Assembly: GCA_003427395.1 (NCBI GenBank)
Contig: BFEA01000183.1
Span: forward strand, 1,363,213-1,400,389
Direction of reading: 5' to 3'
Length of the DNA stretch: 37,177 nucleotides
Origin: Chara braunii
Lineage: Eukaryota > Streptophyta > Charophyceae > Charales > Characeae
A program made the position numbers and the translations under genes. The first letter of the stretch is position 1. Every line of letters starts with the position of its first letter. Positions 9,492 through 19,396 of the stretch are shown piece after piece. The notes beneath the pieces are model-generated. The model was given only the letters and a program-made list of their open reading frames with translations. It made no database searches and was not told where the DNA came from.

Positions 9492-11014
9492 TCAGGCCTT
9501 GGTTCCTGGAGATCCGCCGAATTCGGTTGCTAGTCTGGTCAGGGCGAACCGTTTTCGGTTCGCCTTGCAATGTTGTAGCGTCTGATCGTTGGCTTGTTCG
9601 GAGATGGACAACAGGTGCCCAATTGGTAGGGGAATACGATGATCTAATGCTCGGACGATGTCCAGGACGTTGATTTCTCCCGTAACGAACACGGGTCCTC
9701 CTGTTTCCATCTCGTTCGGGGAGGGTCTCCCATCCGATACTTTGTTATGGTCAGGGGCGGGCTGGATGGCCCCGATTATACCGAGGCCCGGATATCCTAG
9801 TGATAGGTATTGATCAAGTGGAATAAGTTCGATTGCTTCCTCTGTAACCCCCAACGGGTTCACACCATCGTCTGTTTCTTCCACCATCGTAGCCACCCGA
9901 CCAGGTCCGTTAGCGATCGGGGCCAGTGCTACTGGCGTGGCTCCGATTCTGGGTTGTGTAGATCGGTGGGGGCAATCCCGGGCTATGTGTCCTGGCTGGT
10001 GACACGCGTAACAAACACTTGTGTTGGCCGCGACCCCTCCTACTGTTGGGACAGGGGCTGCGCCTTGCATTCCTGGGGCTGCCCTAATGGTGATGGGACG
10101 CATCGACCTCATCATCGACTGGATCCGTGCGTTGTGCTCGCGCTACTCATTTTTGCTTTCCTGCATCAGATTTACTAATGTTCGAGTTAATTCCAATATT
10201 GCGTTGGATTTAGGTTGTGCAGGGACATTCGGGGAAGGCGATGGCGTGATCACGGTGGGCAACCCTGTAATTGTATCGGGTGTCGGCTTCTTGGCCGCAA
10301 CCTGCTTTAGGCAGGTAACGTGTCGAAGACGAAACCCATATTTTCAAATTTGTTCTGAAGTGCTGCCAACTCAGCTTTCGCCCGATCCAAATCCGAGGAA
10401 TCTCCGTCTCTAGCATGATCCTCCTTTTCCAAGAAGCTTGCGGCAAATTTCCTTTCCATTTCCTCGGCTCCGTCCATAATCTGCTGCATGGTGTGGTTGA
10501 TGGGGGAAAACTGCTTTCGCAGTTTGACCCTCATCGCTAGACTTCGAAGTCCGTCGATAAATAAGTCTCTTCCTACCTTTTCGTATCTCTCAGACTTGAC
10601 AAATAACCTATAGAACCTACTACGATATTCTGTAACGGATTCGAGCGGTTTCTGCACATGATCTTTGATCATAAAGAAAACCTGTTCAGAGTGGATGTAA
10701 TCGAACCGATTTAGGAAGTCTCTCTCGAAGGTCGGGAGATCAATCCAGGCGTAGGTGCTAAACCAATGATGCGCATCCCCTCCCAGTCTGATGGGGATGT
10801 TGATCCGGGCTTCGTCGCTGTAGTACTGTTGAGCCCGTAAAGTGGCTTGCCATGCCCCGGCCAGGTGATGCGCAGAGTCGAAAAGATACAAATCAGGGGG
10901 AGCCGCAGGTGCACGAACTCGGACGGGAGGTGCGGGGACAGGTGCTCCGCCCAGCTGCAGGTTAACGTTTGGCGCTTGATTGGCATTCATATTGACGGCC
11001 TGTCTTCCGGCCAA
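9492..11014 (-). pseudogene. gag: gag: capsid-type domain and CCHC zinc knuckle, broken
   Basis: Gag packages the element RNA in cytoplasmic particles. The first open part, 11014-10307 (235 codons), starts about 120 bases after the primer-binding site. It has the look of a retrotransposon gag capsid domain: Trp/Phe-rich helices around residues 85-150 and an acidic, Lys-rich coiled end. Coding then shifts frame near 10310 and continues to 9492. In the second part a TAG at 10143-10145 interrupts. From 10115 the frame is open for 207 codons, with a CX2CX4HX4C zinc knuckle (C35, C38, H43, C48), the nucleocapsid RNA-binding motif. The stretch after the knuckle resembles a gag-pol linker. Confidence 0.85.
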
Positions 11015-11133
11015 TCGATTCCTAAGTACTATAGGATCGCGTCGGGGCGCGTTCCGCTGTCTAGGCCGTCCTCTATTCGCCAGATCGTCTGAGCGTCTAT
11101 CCTATTTACTTCCCAGTGAGCTCGCCACATGTC

Positions 11134-11146
11134 GGCTCTGATACCA
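11134..11146 (-). promoter_or_regulatory. Primer-binding site, initiator tRNA-Met type
   Basis: The minus strand reads TGGTATCAGAGCC just inside the 5' LTR. This is complementary to the 3' end of plant-type initiator tRNA-Met, the standard primer of many plant LTR retrotransposons. Six bases separate it from the terminal CA of the LTR. It fixes the element's direction independently of the coding evidence. Confidence 0.85.
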
Positions 11147-11152
11147 ACCTCA

Positions 11153-13819
11153 TGCCCAGCGCGACTGCCTGATCGGAGTGGGATGGGGGGGCCCGAAAGT
11201 GCAAAAAGGGATGTGCTAAGGATTTTTGGGAATTTTGGTTGGAGTCCCAGGTCGGAACTGAGATCTCATGTGGCAAGTTTCAGAGGTAAGAGTGCAAGTG
11301 TCTTCTGGCTCAGAGTGGGGGTGATGACCGATCGTGCTGTCTGGGCCAGGGTGGGGTGCTACGGGTGTTTCTGTGGGAGTGCTCGTACCGCTGCCGACCG
11401 TCGCACGTCTTGGGGTCCGACGAAGACGAGTTGGATTCTCGTAGCTTGGTCCTGGGAGGGGCTCGTTGCGCGACCCTCGCTTGCCGATGCTCGTCGGGCT
11501 GCCGACACTCTGAGCACGGCGGACGGGGCCAGAACCGGGCTATGGAATCCCAGGGGACCACGAGTAACCGATGGTAGGGGAGGACGGTATAGTAGGGAGG
11601 GAAGTCAGTGGTAATGGCAACGAAGCCTGGGGTTAGAAGATATTACTGGTTCCGACTGTCAGGATAATCGGGAATCCGCGAGTCTCGGTTGATTGCCAAC
11701 TGGAAGTCGCCCCTGCAAAGTCGCTCGTTTTCAGACCGGCAGGGGTACTCAAGGTACCCCAGGTTCCGTAGGTGGCGGTGTTGTCAGACTCGCTGCCGGC
11801 GGATCTGTTCCCTCTCCCAATACGCTCGGTACTCTGGGTCCCTCAGACTTTCACGATCGGTGATCCAGAAGGGAGAATCTATCGCCATGTCTCGTTCACC
11901 CGGATTCCTGCACACACATCTTGGCTGGCTTTTGCAGGCGTACGTGCAGACGGCTCGACCGTGGACGGTCGCTGTCTTACACGTGCGTGCGCAACGGCCA
12001 GCGGATCAGATTCCGAACTGTGCGAATATCCAAGGGTCGTGCCAGGTCAGTCATGCAACCAATTCCCTCAGGTTATCAACCTCGTTTCGTTTTGGTCGGC
12101 ACAAGCATGCATACTCAGCGATCCCCGTATGTCTGAGGGCACCGGGATCTTTAATTCGTCCCGACCCGTATCGTAGATAGGGATTCCCTCATTCACCTCT
12201 AGATCGGTCGCGCTAAGTCCGTTCGGGGTTGCGTACCGGCCTCGTGAGTGCGTGTGTAAGTCGTATTCGTCAGATCGTACTTACACGGGGACTCGCAGGG
12301 TTGTTCCGCTGTGGATCGATCCATCAGCCAATCACCTACTACGCAGAAGAGGGTTCATGCAACAACCTTTCAGACAACTCGGTTCGAGCAGAAAGCGGTT
12401 ATGTGGTCATCAGGGGAATATCTCATCACCACCGAGACATGCATCGAAGCATTATAACAGTATCAATTCCTTTCATCTACTTATCATCTGAGTAAGAATA
12501 GGCCGGCGCTGTGAGCGCTGGATGATTCAGAGTAACACGCAAAACATCGGTTATCCCAACATTACAAGATCATCATACCCATCTCATCAAGCAAATGCAA
12601 AAGTGAAAGAGGGAGAACACATCACACAAAGCCGAAAGAAATGTAAAAAATGCAAAACAAGGGTGTCTCGCCCAAAGCCAAAATTTACACACAAGGACTG
12701 AGAAAAAACAAAGAAGATTGCAATCCCACGTCCGCCTGTTTCCCTTCTCTCTCTCTCTCTTTCTCCGATGCGGACAGTCCGTCGTCTCGCATCCACTCAC
12801 GGAGTTGTCACTCCGCTTAGTCCGCATGCGCCCGTCAGGTTCGCCCGTGCGCCACTGTCTGTCGTGGCCTACACGTCAACCCCGTGCACTTGGCACCAGC
12901 TCGTCCGGTCGCCCAACTCCCACATCCACTCTCCTCTTACTCCGCTCATTAGCTGAGCCTTACTGATCGCGCTAACCTCGAGCTTCCAATTTTTTTTTTA
13001 AGAGAGACATTTGACCACGCCGACGAAATTTATAGCATGCATACGTGCGCGAAGTTGTGAGATTGCAGGATTGGAAAGAGGAGCAGAGAGAGGAAGTGCC
13101 TACGCTTGGCATGGCTAGATCACGGTGTGGGGGACGTAGCCACTCTCAACGCATCGATCCAGGCATGCAGCGTTCAGGCCAATCAAATGTAGCAAAAAGA
13201 AGGGACAAAGGGCATGAAGAAGACGAGGGAACAAGAAAGAAGATACAGTTACAATGGCGCCCACCCAACGATTACAGTTGTATGCAAGATTAAGGGCGCC
13301 TCTTAGTCAGAACCTCGTTCCCGCCGCTGTAGAACGCGCGCAAGAAAGGGACGCCGCTCGACAAGAATTTCAAAAAGTCCTAAATTCCTTATCTGAATTC
13401 AAAACTTCAACATAAAAATTCTGACGAGACAAAGGAAAAGCAAAAAGAAATCAGAATTCTGAGAGCCTCCGGGGGCTCTTTCTTCGAAAAATTTAAAAAG
13501 AACACAGTAAAAGCTCCCGCGCGATCATCACGCCAAAAATCCTCGTTCCCTACTTTTACTCCTAGCAGAGCAAGAACGAACCATCGCTAACCGTTATAGA
13601 TCACGCCCAACGGGGCGCGCACACGCAACCGTCTGTCCCGGGTCTGTCCCACCACCGCCGAAGGGGAAGGAGCGAAGCAAAGAAAAGGAAAGAAGCGAGG
13701 ACACCTTCGCAATTTTACCAGCCGTTCCCACCTCCCGTAATTTGCCCGACTTCCCCATCTAAGGACCCCTCATTGTCATCGTGCAGAAAGTCGCATGACA
13801 CAAAAAGCGGTTCGTCACA
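11153..13819 (-). repeat. Long terminal repeat, right copy (5' LTR of this element)
   Basis: This 2667-base copy is the upstream LTR of the element, which reads leftwards. The minus strand starts TGTGACG at 13819 and ends CA at 11153, followed after six bases by the primer-binding site. On its upstream side it abuts a LINE fragment with no spacer, so 13820 marks the insertion point into that LINE. The start of transcription and the polyadenylation signal could not be located with confidence. Confidence 0.9.
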
Positions 13820-14700
13820 TGGCGATAGTGTATTTGGAAACATGTATACGGCCTGAATTCCCAGTGGTCTTCAACCATCATCCACTGGTGCCACACCAGG
13901 TTAAGGTGGTCATCAAGCGTGCAGATTCTGTTATGTGGGTCTAGCCATACCTCCGAGAACCCGTCGATCAGTTGAGTTCTTCTGGTAGCATTTTGTTCTT
14001 GTGCAAGCCTGTTTTTCATTGACTTCCAAGCTTGAGGAGTTTGTGTGATTATCTCGTCATTGAGGACAACCTTAGCCTGTGAAAGGTCAAATGTGTGTTG
14101 GTTTCTGTCATGAGAGCACCTCATTCGCCAGGCCGCCATCAGGATCAGAAGTCTCATGTATTGATGAATGTTAAGTGCAAAAGGTGACCAGTGTGAAAGT
14201 TCCTGGTGGTCCTGCCCAAAGAGGAGGGACGGGACATTCCAGGGTAGATGATGTCCAGTAAGGAAATGACAGGCAGCATCCCACCATCTCCATAAGCGCG
14301 CCACCATGGGGCAATCAATGAGGCAATGTTCCAGTGTCAGTCTCTTTCTTGGCACGCACGCTTCACGGTAGGAACATAAAGGAGAGAGCAGACCTTTGCT
14401 CTCATAATCCATTCTCTCCGTTAGCCATTCCGGGGTAGGCAGGCAGCGATGGATGATCTGCCACTGGAGCGCCCTGTAGTTGATAGGTCTTATGTGGGAG
14501 TAGGCTGACCATTTAAAAAAATGAAAATCCTCTTTATTTAGGGGGGAATCCCTTTCCCACCGCCGCAATACATTATCCATGATAGCCATCGGTTTTCGAG
14601 CAGCTCTATACCCATCCTTAACCGTGTACTGCCATGGGTCCATTGTATAAATCCAACCGAGGTTGGGAACCTCACAATTTGCTCGGGGGTCTGGCACCAT
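13759..14700 (-). pseudogene. C-terminal fragment of a LINE ORF2 with Cys/His finger, truncated by LTR element
   Basis: This 313-codon open frame resembles the C-terminal region that follows RT in plant-type LINEs. It has a Trp-rich segment, an Arg-Cys-Leu-Pro-Thr motif near 85-89, and a finger pattern CX5CX9HX4C (C109, C115, H125, C130) followed by a Trp-rich helix. Its last 20 codons are read from LTR sequence (below 13820), so the original end has been cut off by the LTR insertion. No RT domain lies directly upstream, so it is only a 3' fragment. Its finger spacing and sequence differ from those of the neighbouring LINE (15073-19396), which suggests a second family. Its freedom from stops contrasts with that neighbour. 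Confidence 0.7.
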
Positions 14701-15072
14701 CAGCCAGTTTAGCTTCTAGGTCAAGTACCTGCAGGGAGAAACTTCCCTCTTCATCCACATTTACTCACTTTAGAAGGTTGCACTGCAAGAGTAGGTAGCT
14801 TCCAAACTTGAACCATACTATTCCAGAATAGTACTTCCTGGTCTACCCTATTCCTGCTGCTATTTCTAGTCTACCTTCTACTTAGCCTACTTACCTAGTT
14901 CACAGGCCTATTCCGGCCTGACACCGGCCTTCTTCGACCGATTGGAACTGTGTTCCGACCGGACTGTGGCACTCTCCACCCACCTCCCCTGTTGACCTAC
15001 TTTGGTCCAAAAAACCGAGTTCTCGAGTACTACCTAGTCTTTATTTACTCAGCCCCTATTCCTTCCCATTGT
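14701..15072 (-). other. Non-coding join between two LINE segments
   Basis: This stretch lies between the stop of the large LINE ORF2 (15073) and the separate LINE fragment (14700). On the plus strand it is rich in CTA and CCT words, with degenerate near-repeats such as TCTACCTTCTACTTAGCCTAC around 14870. It probably contains the 3' untranslated part of the large LINE, but I see no poly(A) tail (it would appear as poly-T on this strand). Confidence 0.45.
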
Positions 15073-17163
15073 CTATCTCACAGTCCCACCATCTTGTAAC
15101 CAACGTGAAATTACCAGACCACGTTTCGTGTGCACCGCTGCTAGCTGGTTTCCCCTAGACCAAGTGTGAAGGAACCAAAACAGTTGTTTCCCTTTCCTCT
15201 TCCCGATCTTCACTTTCCTTCTCCAGTCCACTCTGATGGCCTGCCTCACACCTAGTTTTACTCTGTGTTTGAACTCCTGATCACAGACGGGCCGGTGCTC
15301 GAAGCGGGCTCTGTTTCTGTCAGCCCAGATCACTTCACACAACACTCCTCTCACCACCTGAGCTACATGCCCCCACCATTTTGTGCTCTTCAGCCCCTCT
15401 GGGAGAAAACCCAGTAGAACCCATTCTTCGTTCCACTCCACCCCGGTGCCCCCCATTGCCTTCCAATAAGCTTCCCACCACTTTCACACCCTCTTTGATG
15501 CAGGGCATTCCCACCAGAGATGTCTGGTAGATTCGAAAGGCCATCTGCACCTGGGACATTGCATGTTCACCTCCAATCCCAGCCATACTGCTGACGACGT
15601 CACAAACATTGATAGCATCCATAACAGACTTACTTGTTTGCCGTTCATGAGTTCTTTGAGTGCCTTCCATAGGAGCTCAAATTTTGCACCCATGTCTTCC
15701 GTGTTTCCCCTCTCTCCTCCTAGCACCGCTTGCCACCTGTGCGAAGCAATCTCCGCCGGGGTCTTCAGTCCCTTCCCAGACTGCAGGTATCTTGCTTTTG
15801 CCGCGAGCTCAGTTAACTTCAGTTCCGAGTCTGTGTCCAGACCAGTTCTCCAACTCCATGCACTTGGGTCAATGCTAAGTTGGTTTAGCGGGACCCGTCT
15901 AATCCAGATGAGGATTCTTGCATTCCCTTTCTTCTCCTTAATTTCTGCCACTCTGATTTGGGGTGGGCTTGTCGACAACATTATTGTTGTTTCGTTTAGC
16001 CTTGTAAGTTCGTTTGAGTGGCGGTCACAGTTCCATCTCTCAACCCGCCCGAATCCACTGTTCAGAATCTCCAGCACTTTCCAGACCACATTCGGGTCTT
16101 GCTCACTTTTTGCGACATACCAGGTTCCCGGTGAGTCAATTCATTTTGGACCTAACATGGTTTTCCATTCCTCAGGTATGGTGTTAATGAGGTTGCGTCA
16201 ATGTTCTTCCACCATTGTCAGCCCTGTTAGCTGTTCTCTGACTTCTGCAATCGTTCTCCATCCTCCCACAAGTATCGACCACAAATCTATGATTCGCGTG
16301 ATTTTCCTCCTCATCCAAGCCAAACCGAAAGAACCTGTTGAGTCATCCGCAGTGAAAGGAGATCCGTTGGTGTCCAGGATTCTAGGATTGTCAAACAACA
16401 GTTGTGCCAGAACTTCTTCTTTCGTTCTAGGGTCCTTTTGAATGTCCGGTGGGAGTCTCCTCCACGCCTTCATTATCCCGTTCCAGAAGCCTGACTTCAC
16501 TCTCTTCTTTGTGAAAGATTTCATGAAGAAGACCGCCCAAACATCTTCTGGTCTCTTCAGGTTCCATTCCCTCATCAGTATCACTTCTGCTAACATCACC
16601 CACTGTTTTTTTTAATTTGCCATGACAATTTTAGCCAACCACATTCTCAACTGGGATTGATTCCTTCTGGCCGGGTCTATCAGGCCCAACCCACCCTGTT
16701 CCCTTGGGAACGGGAGTGTCTTCGACACAATTTTAACTAGGTATCCTTCCCCTTCTTTGGCCCTAGGTTTCCATAGAAACCTAGCTACCTGCCTCTTGAT
16801 TGCGGCGAGCACTCCTTCCACGAGTTCTCTTACCATATAGATGAACCAGAATAAAGAGAAGAGTGTCGCGTTGGATACCAAGGCTCTCCCTATGATGGAG
16901 AGGTGTCATGCCGTACCCCAAAGTTGCAGTCTTGTGGCCAGTTTGTGTTGCAGCAGAAGTCTCTGCATTGTTGTTTTCATTTGAATGATAATCAGAACTC
17001 CAAGAAACCTTTCTTCTTCCCCTTCCTCCACCCTCCTCATTCCCCATTTGATAATCAGAACTCCAAGAAAACTTTCTTCTTCCCCTTCCTCCATCCTCCT
17101 CATTCCCCATTCGACCCTTAGTTCGAAGCTTCTTGGAACGAGGTAAGATGGTATTTGTTCCAA
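15073..17163 (-). pseudogene. LINE ORF2 thumb and C-terminal Cys/His finger region, broken
   Basis: After a frame change near 17150 one frame runs to 15073, with stops at 16906, 16612, 16198, about 16150 and 15484. It contains the region after RT. A Leu-Gly-Val segment lies next to an in-frame duplication, followed by Leu-Ser-Ile-Ile-Gly-Arg-Ala, Phe-Leu-Trp-Lys, and Gln-Gly-Gly-Leu-Gly-Leu near 16690. A finger with C178, C181, H190 and C195 of the piece starting at 16089 follows (CX2CX8HX4C), typical of zf-RVT. Downstream is a basic Trp/Arg-rich tail. I see no RNase H. Each break leaves long readable segments, so decay is fairly recent or gradual. Confidence 0.85.
16987..17112. repeat. 63-bp tandem duplication inside LINE ORF2
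   Basis: Two adjacent copies, 16987-17049 and 17050-17112, differ at only a few bases. Sixty-three bases equals 21 codons, so the duplication keeps the reading frame of the surrounding ORF2 relic. It is pyrimidine-rich on the plus strand (TTCTTCCCC-type words), which favours slippage. Confidence 0.9.
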
Positions 17164-17195
17164 TTCACCGATGCTTCCAACAGTCTTTAGTATTC

Positions 17196-18563
17196 CTACA
17201 TTGTTTTCTTTAGTGCACTCAGCGCTGGCTCTGTGTTCTCATATACGACAAACAGATCATCTGCCAGTGCCTTGACCCGACATTCTGAGTCTCCACTTGC
17301 CAGCATACCCTTAATTTGAGGATGTTTCCGGATATGGTTTAGCAACACTTCCATTTGAACCACGAATAGGAGTGGGGCGAGCGGACATCCTTGGCGGAGG
17401 GACCTTGATAGCTTGAATGGCTCTGAGAGATGCCCATTTATGATTACTGACGTTGTGACATGCGTATACATTGAAATCACCCACCTTGTGAAACCTTTCC
17501 CAAAACCCATTTTCTTCAGGGAGGTCAATAAGAATGTTCATCCCACCTTATCGTATGCCTTTTCCAGGTTTAGCAGTAGCACTGCCATGTCCAACTCCTC
17601 TTGTACTATCTCCAACACCTTGATGGCCGTAATGATGTTGTTGAAAATCGAGCGTCCTCGCACAAAGGCTCCTTGATCCCCCTTGATGAGATGTGGAAGA
17701 TGCTTGGCTAACCTCCTTGCTAAAGTCTTCGCGAGTATCTTGTAGGACACATTGAGTAGCGAGATGGGATGACAGTTCTTAACATTCGTCTTGTCTCCTT
17801 TCTTGAATAGTACCGCGATCACTCCATGCGCCATTACTTTCCCCAACTTCCTTCCTGATCGCACTTTGTTGTACAATTCCACAAGATTTTGGCCCAACAG
17901 GTCTCATAACTTTTCGTAGAATTCTACTGTTAGGCCATCAATGCCTGGGGAATTTCCTCTTGTCATTTCCTTCAGTGTCTACTTCGTTTCTTCCATTGTG
18001 ATTGGTCTGTCAAGGTTGAGTCTTGCCGGTGAGAGCATCACTTGAGTGGTGTCCCACATGTCTGAGATCTCCGTAAGGTCGGTGCTATGGTCATCTTGTG
18101 GATGTTTGGTCGTGAGTATGTCCTTAAAGTACAGTTGGGCATATGATAACATGCTTGTTGTTGTATACGCCAAAGGTGCTGATTCATCGAAGGGGCATCT
18201 CAAGGCTAACATTTGTTGCTGCATTCTTCTTGGCTGTAGTCTCGGAAATGTTTCTTTTGTCACCTTGTCCTGTGTTTCGATCCCCTTCTCCTTCAACACT
18301 TCCATCCACCATCTCTCCTTCTCCACTTGTAACTCCTCCCACCTTTGCATCATGATCTCTCTTTCTTTTGCCTATACCATCTCGGAGATTGGATGGCCTT
18401 GCATCCTTTCTTCTGCCTCCTCTACTGCTTGTCTGCACTCTGCTTCTCTTATGTTTCTTGTTCTAGCCTGGATGCGGGACCTAATGCTTAGAATATTTGA
18501 GGCAATCGGTAGTCTTACATCGAGCCACTCTGCTGCTAATCGAAAATAAGGTTTTGCCGATTT
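17196..18563 (-). pseudogene. LINE ORF2 linker and reverse transcriptase domain, broken
   Basis: One frame continues here from the endonuclease end. First comes a Glu/Arg-rich linker, interrupted by TAG at 18374-18372. Then comes the RT: a Gly-Asn-Ser-Pro-Gly-Ile-Asp-Gly motif near 17950, Pro-Ile-Ser-Leu-Leu-Asn near 17780, a Gln-Gly-Ala-Phe segment near 17670, Leu-Glu-Lys-Ala-Tyr-Asp near 17550, Gln-Gly-Cys-Pro-Leu near 17390, and the catalytic Ala-Asp-Asp at 17264-17256. In the Leu-Glu-Lys box the usual first catalytic Asp is Asn (Leu-Asn-Leu). Stops in frame: TAG 17981-17979, TGA 17906-17904, TGA 17540-17538, and the end at 17196. Confidence 0.9.
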
Positions 18564-19396
18564 TCATTCTTCCATATGCCGCTGTAGCCATTCTCCGAGT
18601 TTTGTGTCCTCCAAAGTTTGTGCGTTCAGCCTGAAGAAACCCCTTCCCCTTTCTACACAGATTCGTAGACCGATCTCAACCACTACCGGTTTGTGGCCTG
18701 AGAGCGGGTGACACACATTCCTCACTGCAGACACCCCTCCTAAGGCTTGTTCACTCATTAGGAAGTAATCTAGCCTCCTCCTTGTCACAGTGTGTCTCTC
18801 TGGGTGCCTATTTGACATCTAGGTGTACCCTGCCTCCTCTGGTTCCAACAGTTTGAACGGTTCCCCAAGGAAAGTTGGGTGCACAACTATAAAAGAGTTT
18901 GAACATCCTTCCTGTCTGCATAATATGAGTCTGTCTTGAGGGCTTCGTCCAGTGAGAGGTTTCAATCTCCTGTGATGAGAGACCTTTCAACTTTTGGTAT
19001 GTTGACCATCAGTTTCGCTAGGAATCTAGCTCTCGCTCCCGGGTCCGTTGGGGCATAGATGGTCATGATACCCCATTCTTCCTTTGCCACCTCAATGCGC
19101 ATCCATGCTCATCTGCCCCATATGTCCGCTTCTGCTTCTAAAATTTTTGCTTGCAGATCTTTGTGCATCAAGATGCCCACTCCTCACCGAGTGCCCTGCG
19201 CCGGTGCCCAGATTTGTGGGACTTCCCACCAGTTACCCAGCTCCTCTACCTTCTGCTCGTTCAGTTTGGATTCCTGAATCAAAAGACAATTGATCTTCCA
19301 ATCATGAATCAAAATTTTAATCCTTTTCCTTTTTGACCTCCCATTCGTATCCCCTAAGCCCCTCACATTCCGTGATGCCACTCTCAGCTTATCCAT
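18564..19396 (-). pseudogene. LINE ORF2 endonuclease domain, broken
   Basis: This is the APE-like endonuclease that nicks target DNA. It begins with ATG at 19396, inside the ORF1 stop region. Motifs in order: Asn 10 in Arg-Asn-Val-Arg-Gly, Glu 42 in Gln-Glu-Ser-Lys, a Tyr-Ala-Pro-Thr-Asp segment near 19050, and a Gly-Asp-stop-Asn near 18964 where a Trp or similar would be expected. After a frame change near 18900 come Arg-Arg-Leu-Asp-Tyr-Phe-Leu and a Ser-Gly-His-Lys-Pro motif. In active enzymes that last motif is Ser-Asp-His, so a catalytic Asp is missing. Stops seen: 19186-19184, 19111-19109, 18964-18962, 18821-18819 and the terminal TGA at 18566-18564. Confidence 0.85.

Larger units (their letters stand above)
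64..13819 (-). mobile_element. Ty3/gypsy-class LTR retrotransposon, degenerate
   Basis: Two direct repeats of about 2.7 kb flank an 8.4 kb internal region read on the minus strand. The internal order is primer-binding site, gag with a CCHC knuckle, protease, reverse transcriptase with YMDD, RNase H, integrase with a D, D-34-E pattern, then two extra reading frames. RT-RNase H before integrase identifies the Ty3/gypsy class. Every pol section carries a frameshift or in-frame stop, so this copy cannot make a full Gag-Pol. The LTRs begin TG and end CA on the minus strand. I could not find a convincing polypurine tract beside the left LTR. No target-site duplication can be checked because the left LTR is followed by more element sequence. 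I see no chromodomain after the integrase. Confidence 0.93.

Noticed and set aside
15563-16441. Long plus-strand open frame of 292 codons
   Set aside because: It is the antisense shadow of LINE ORF2, whose minus-strand frame carries the Cys/His finger and other family motifs. The plus frame has no motif.
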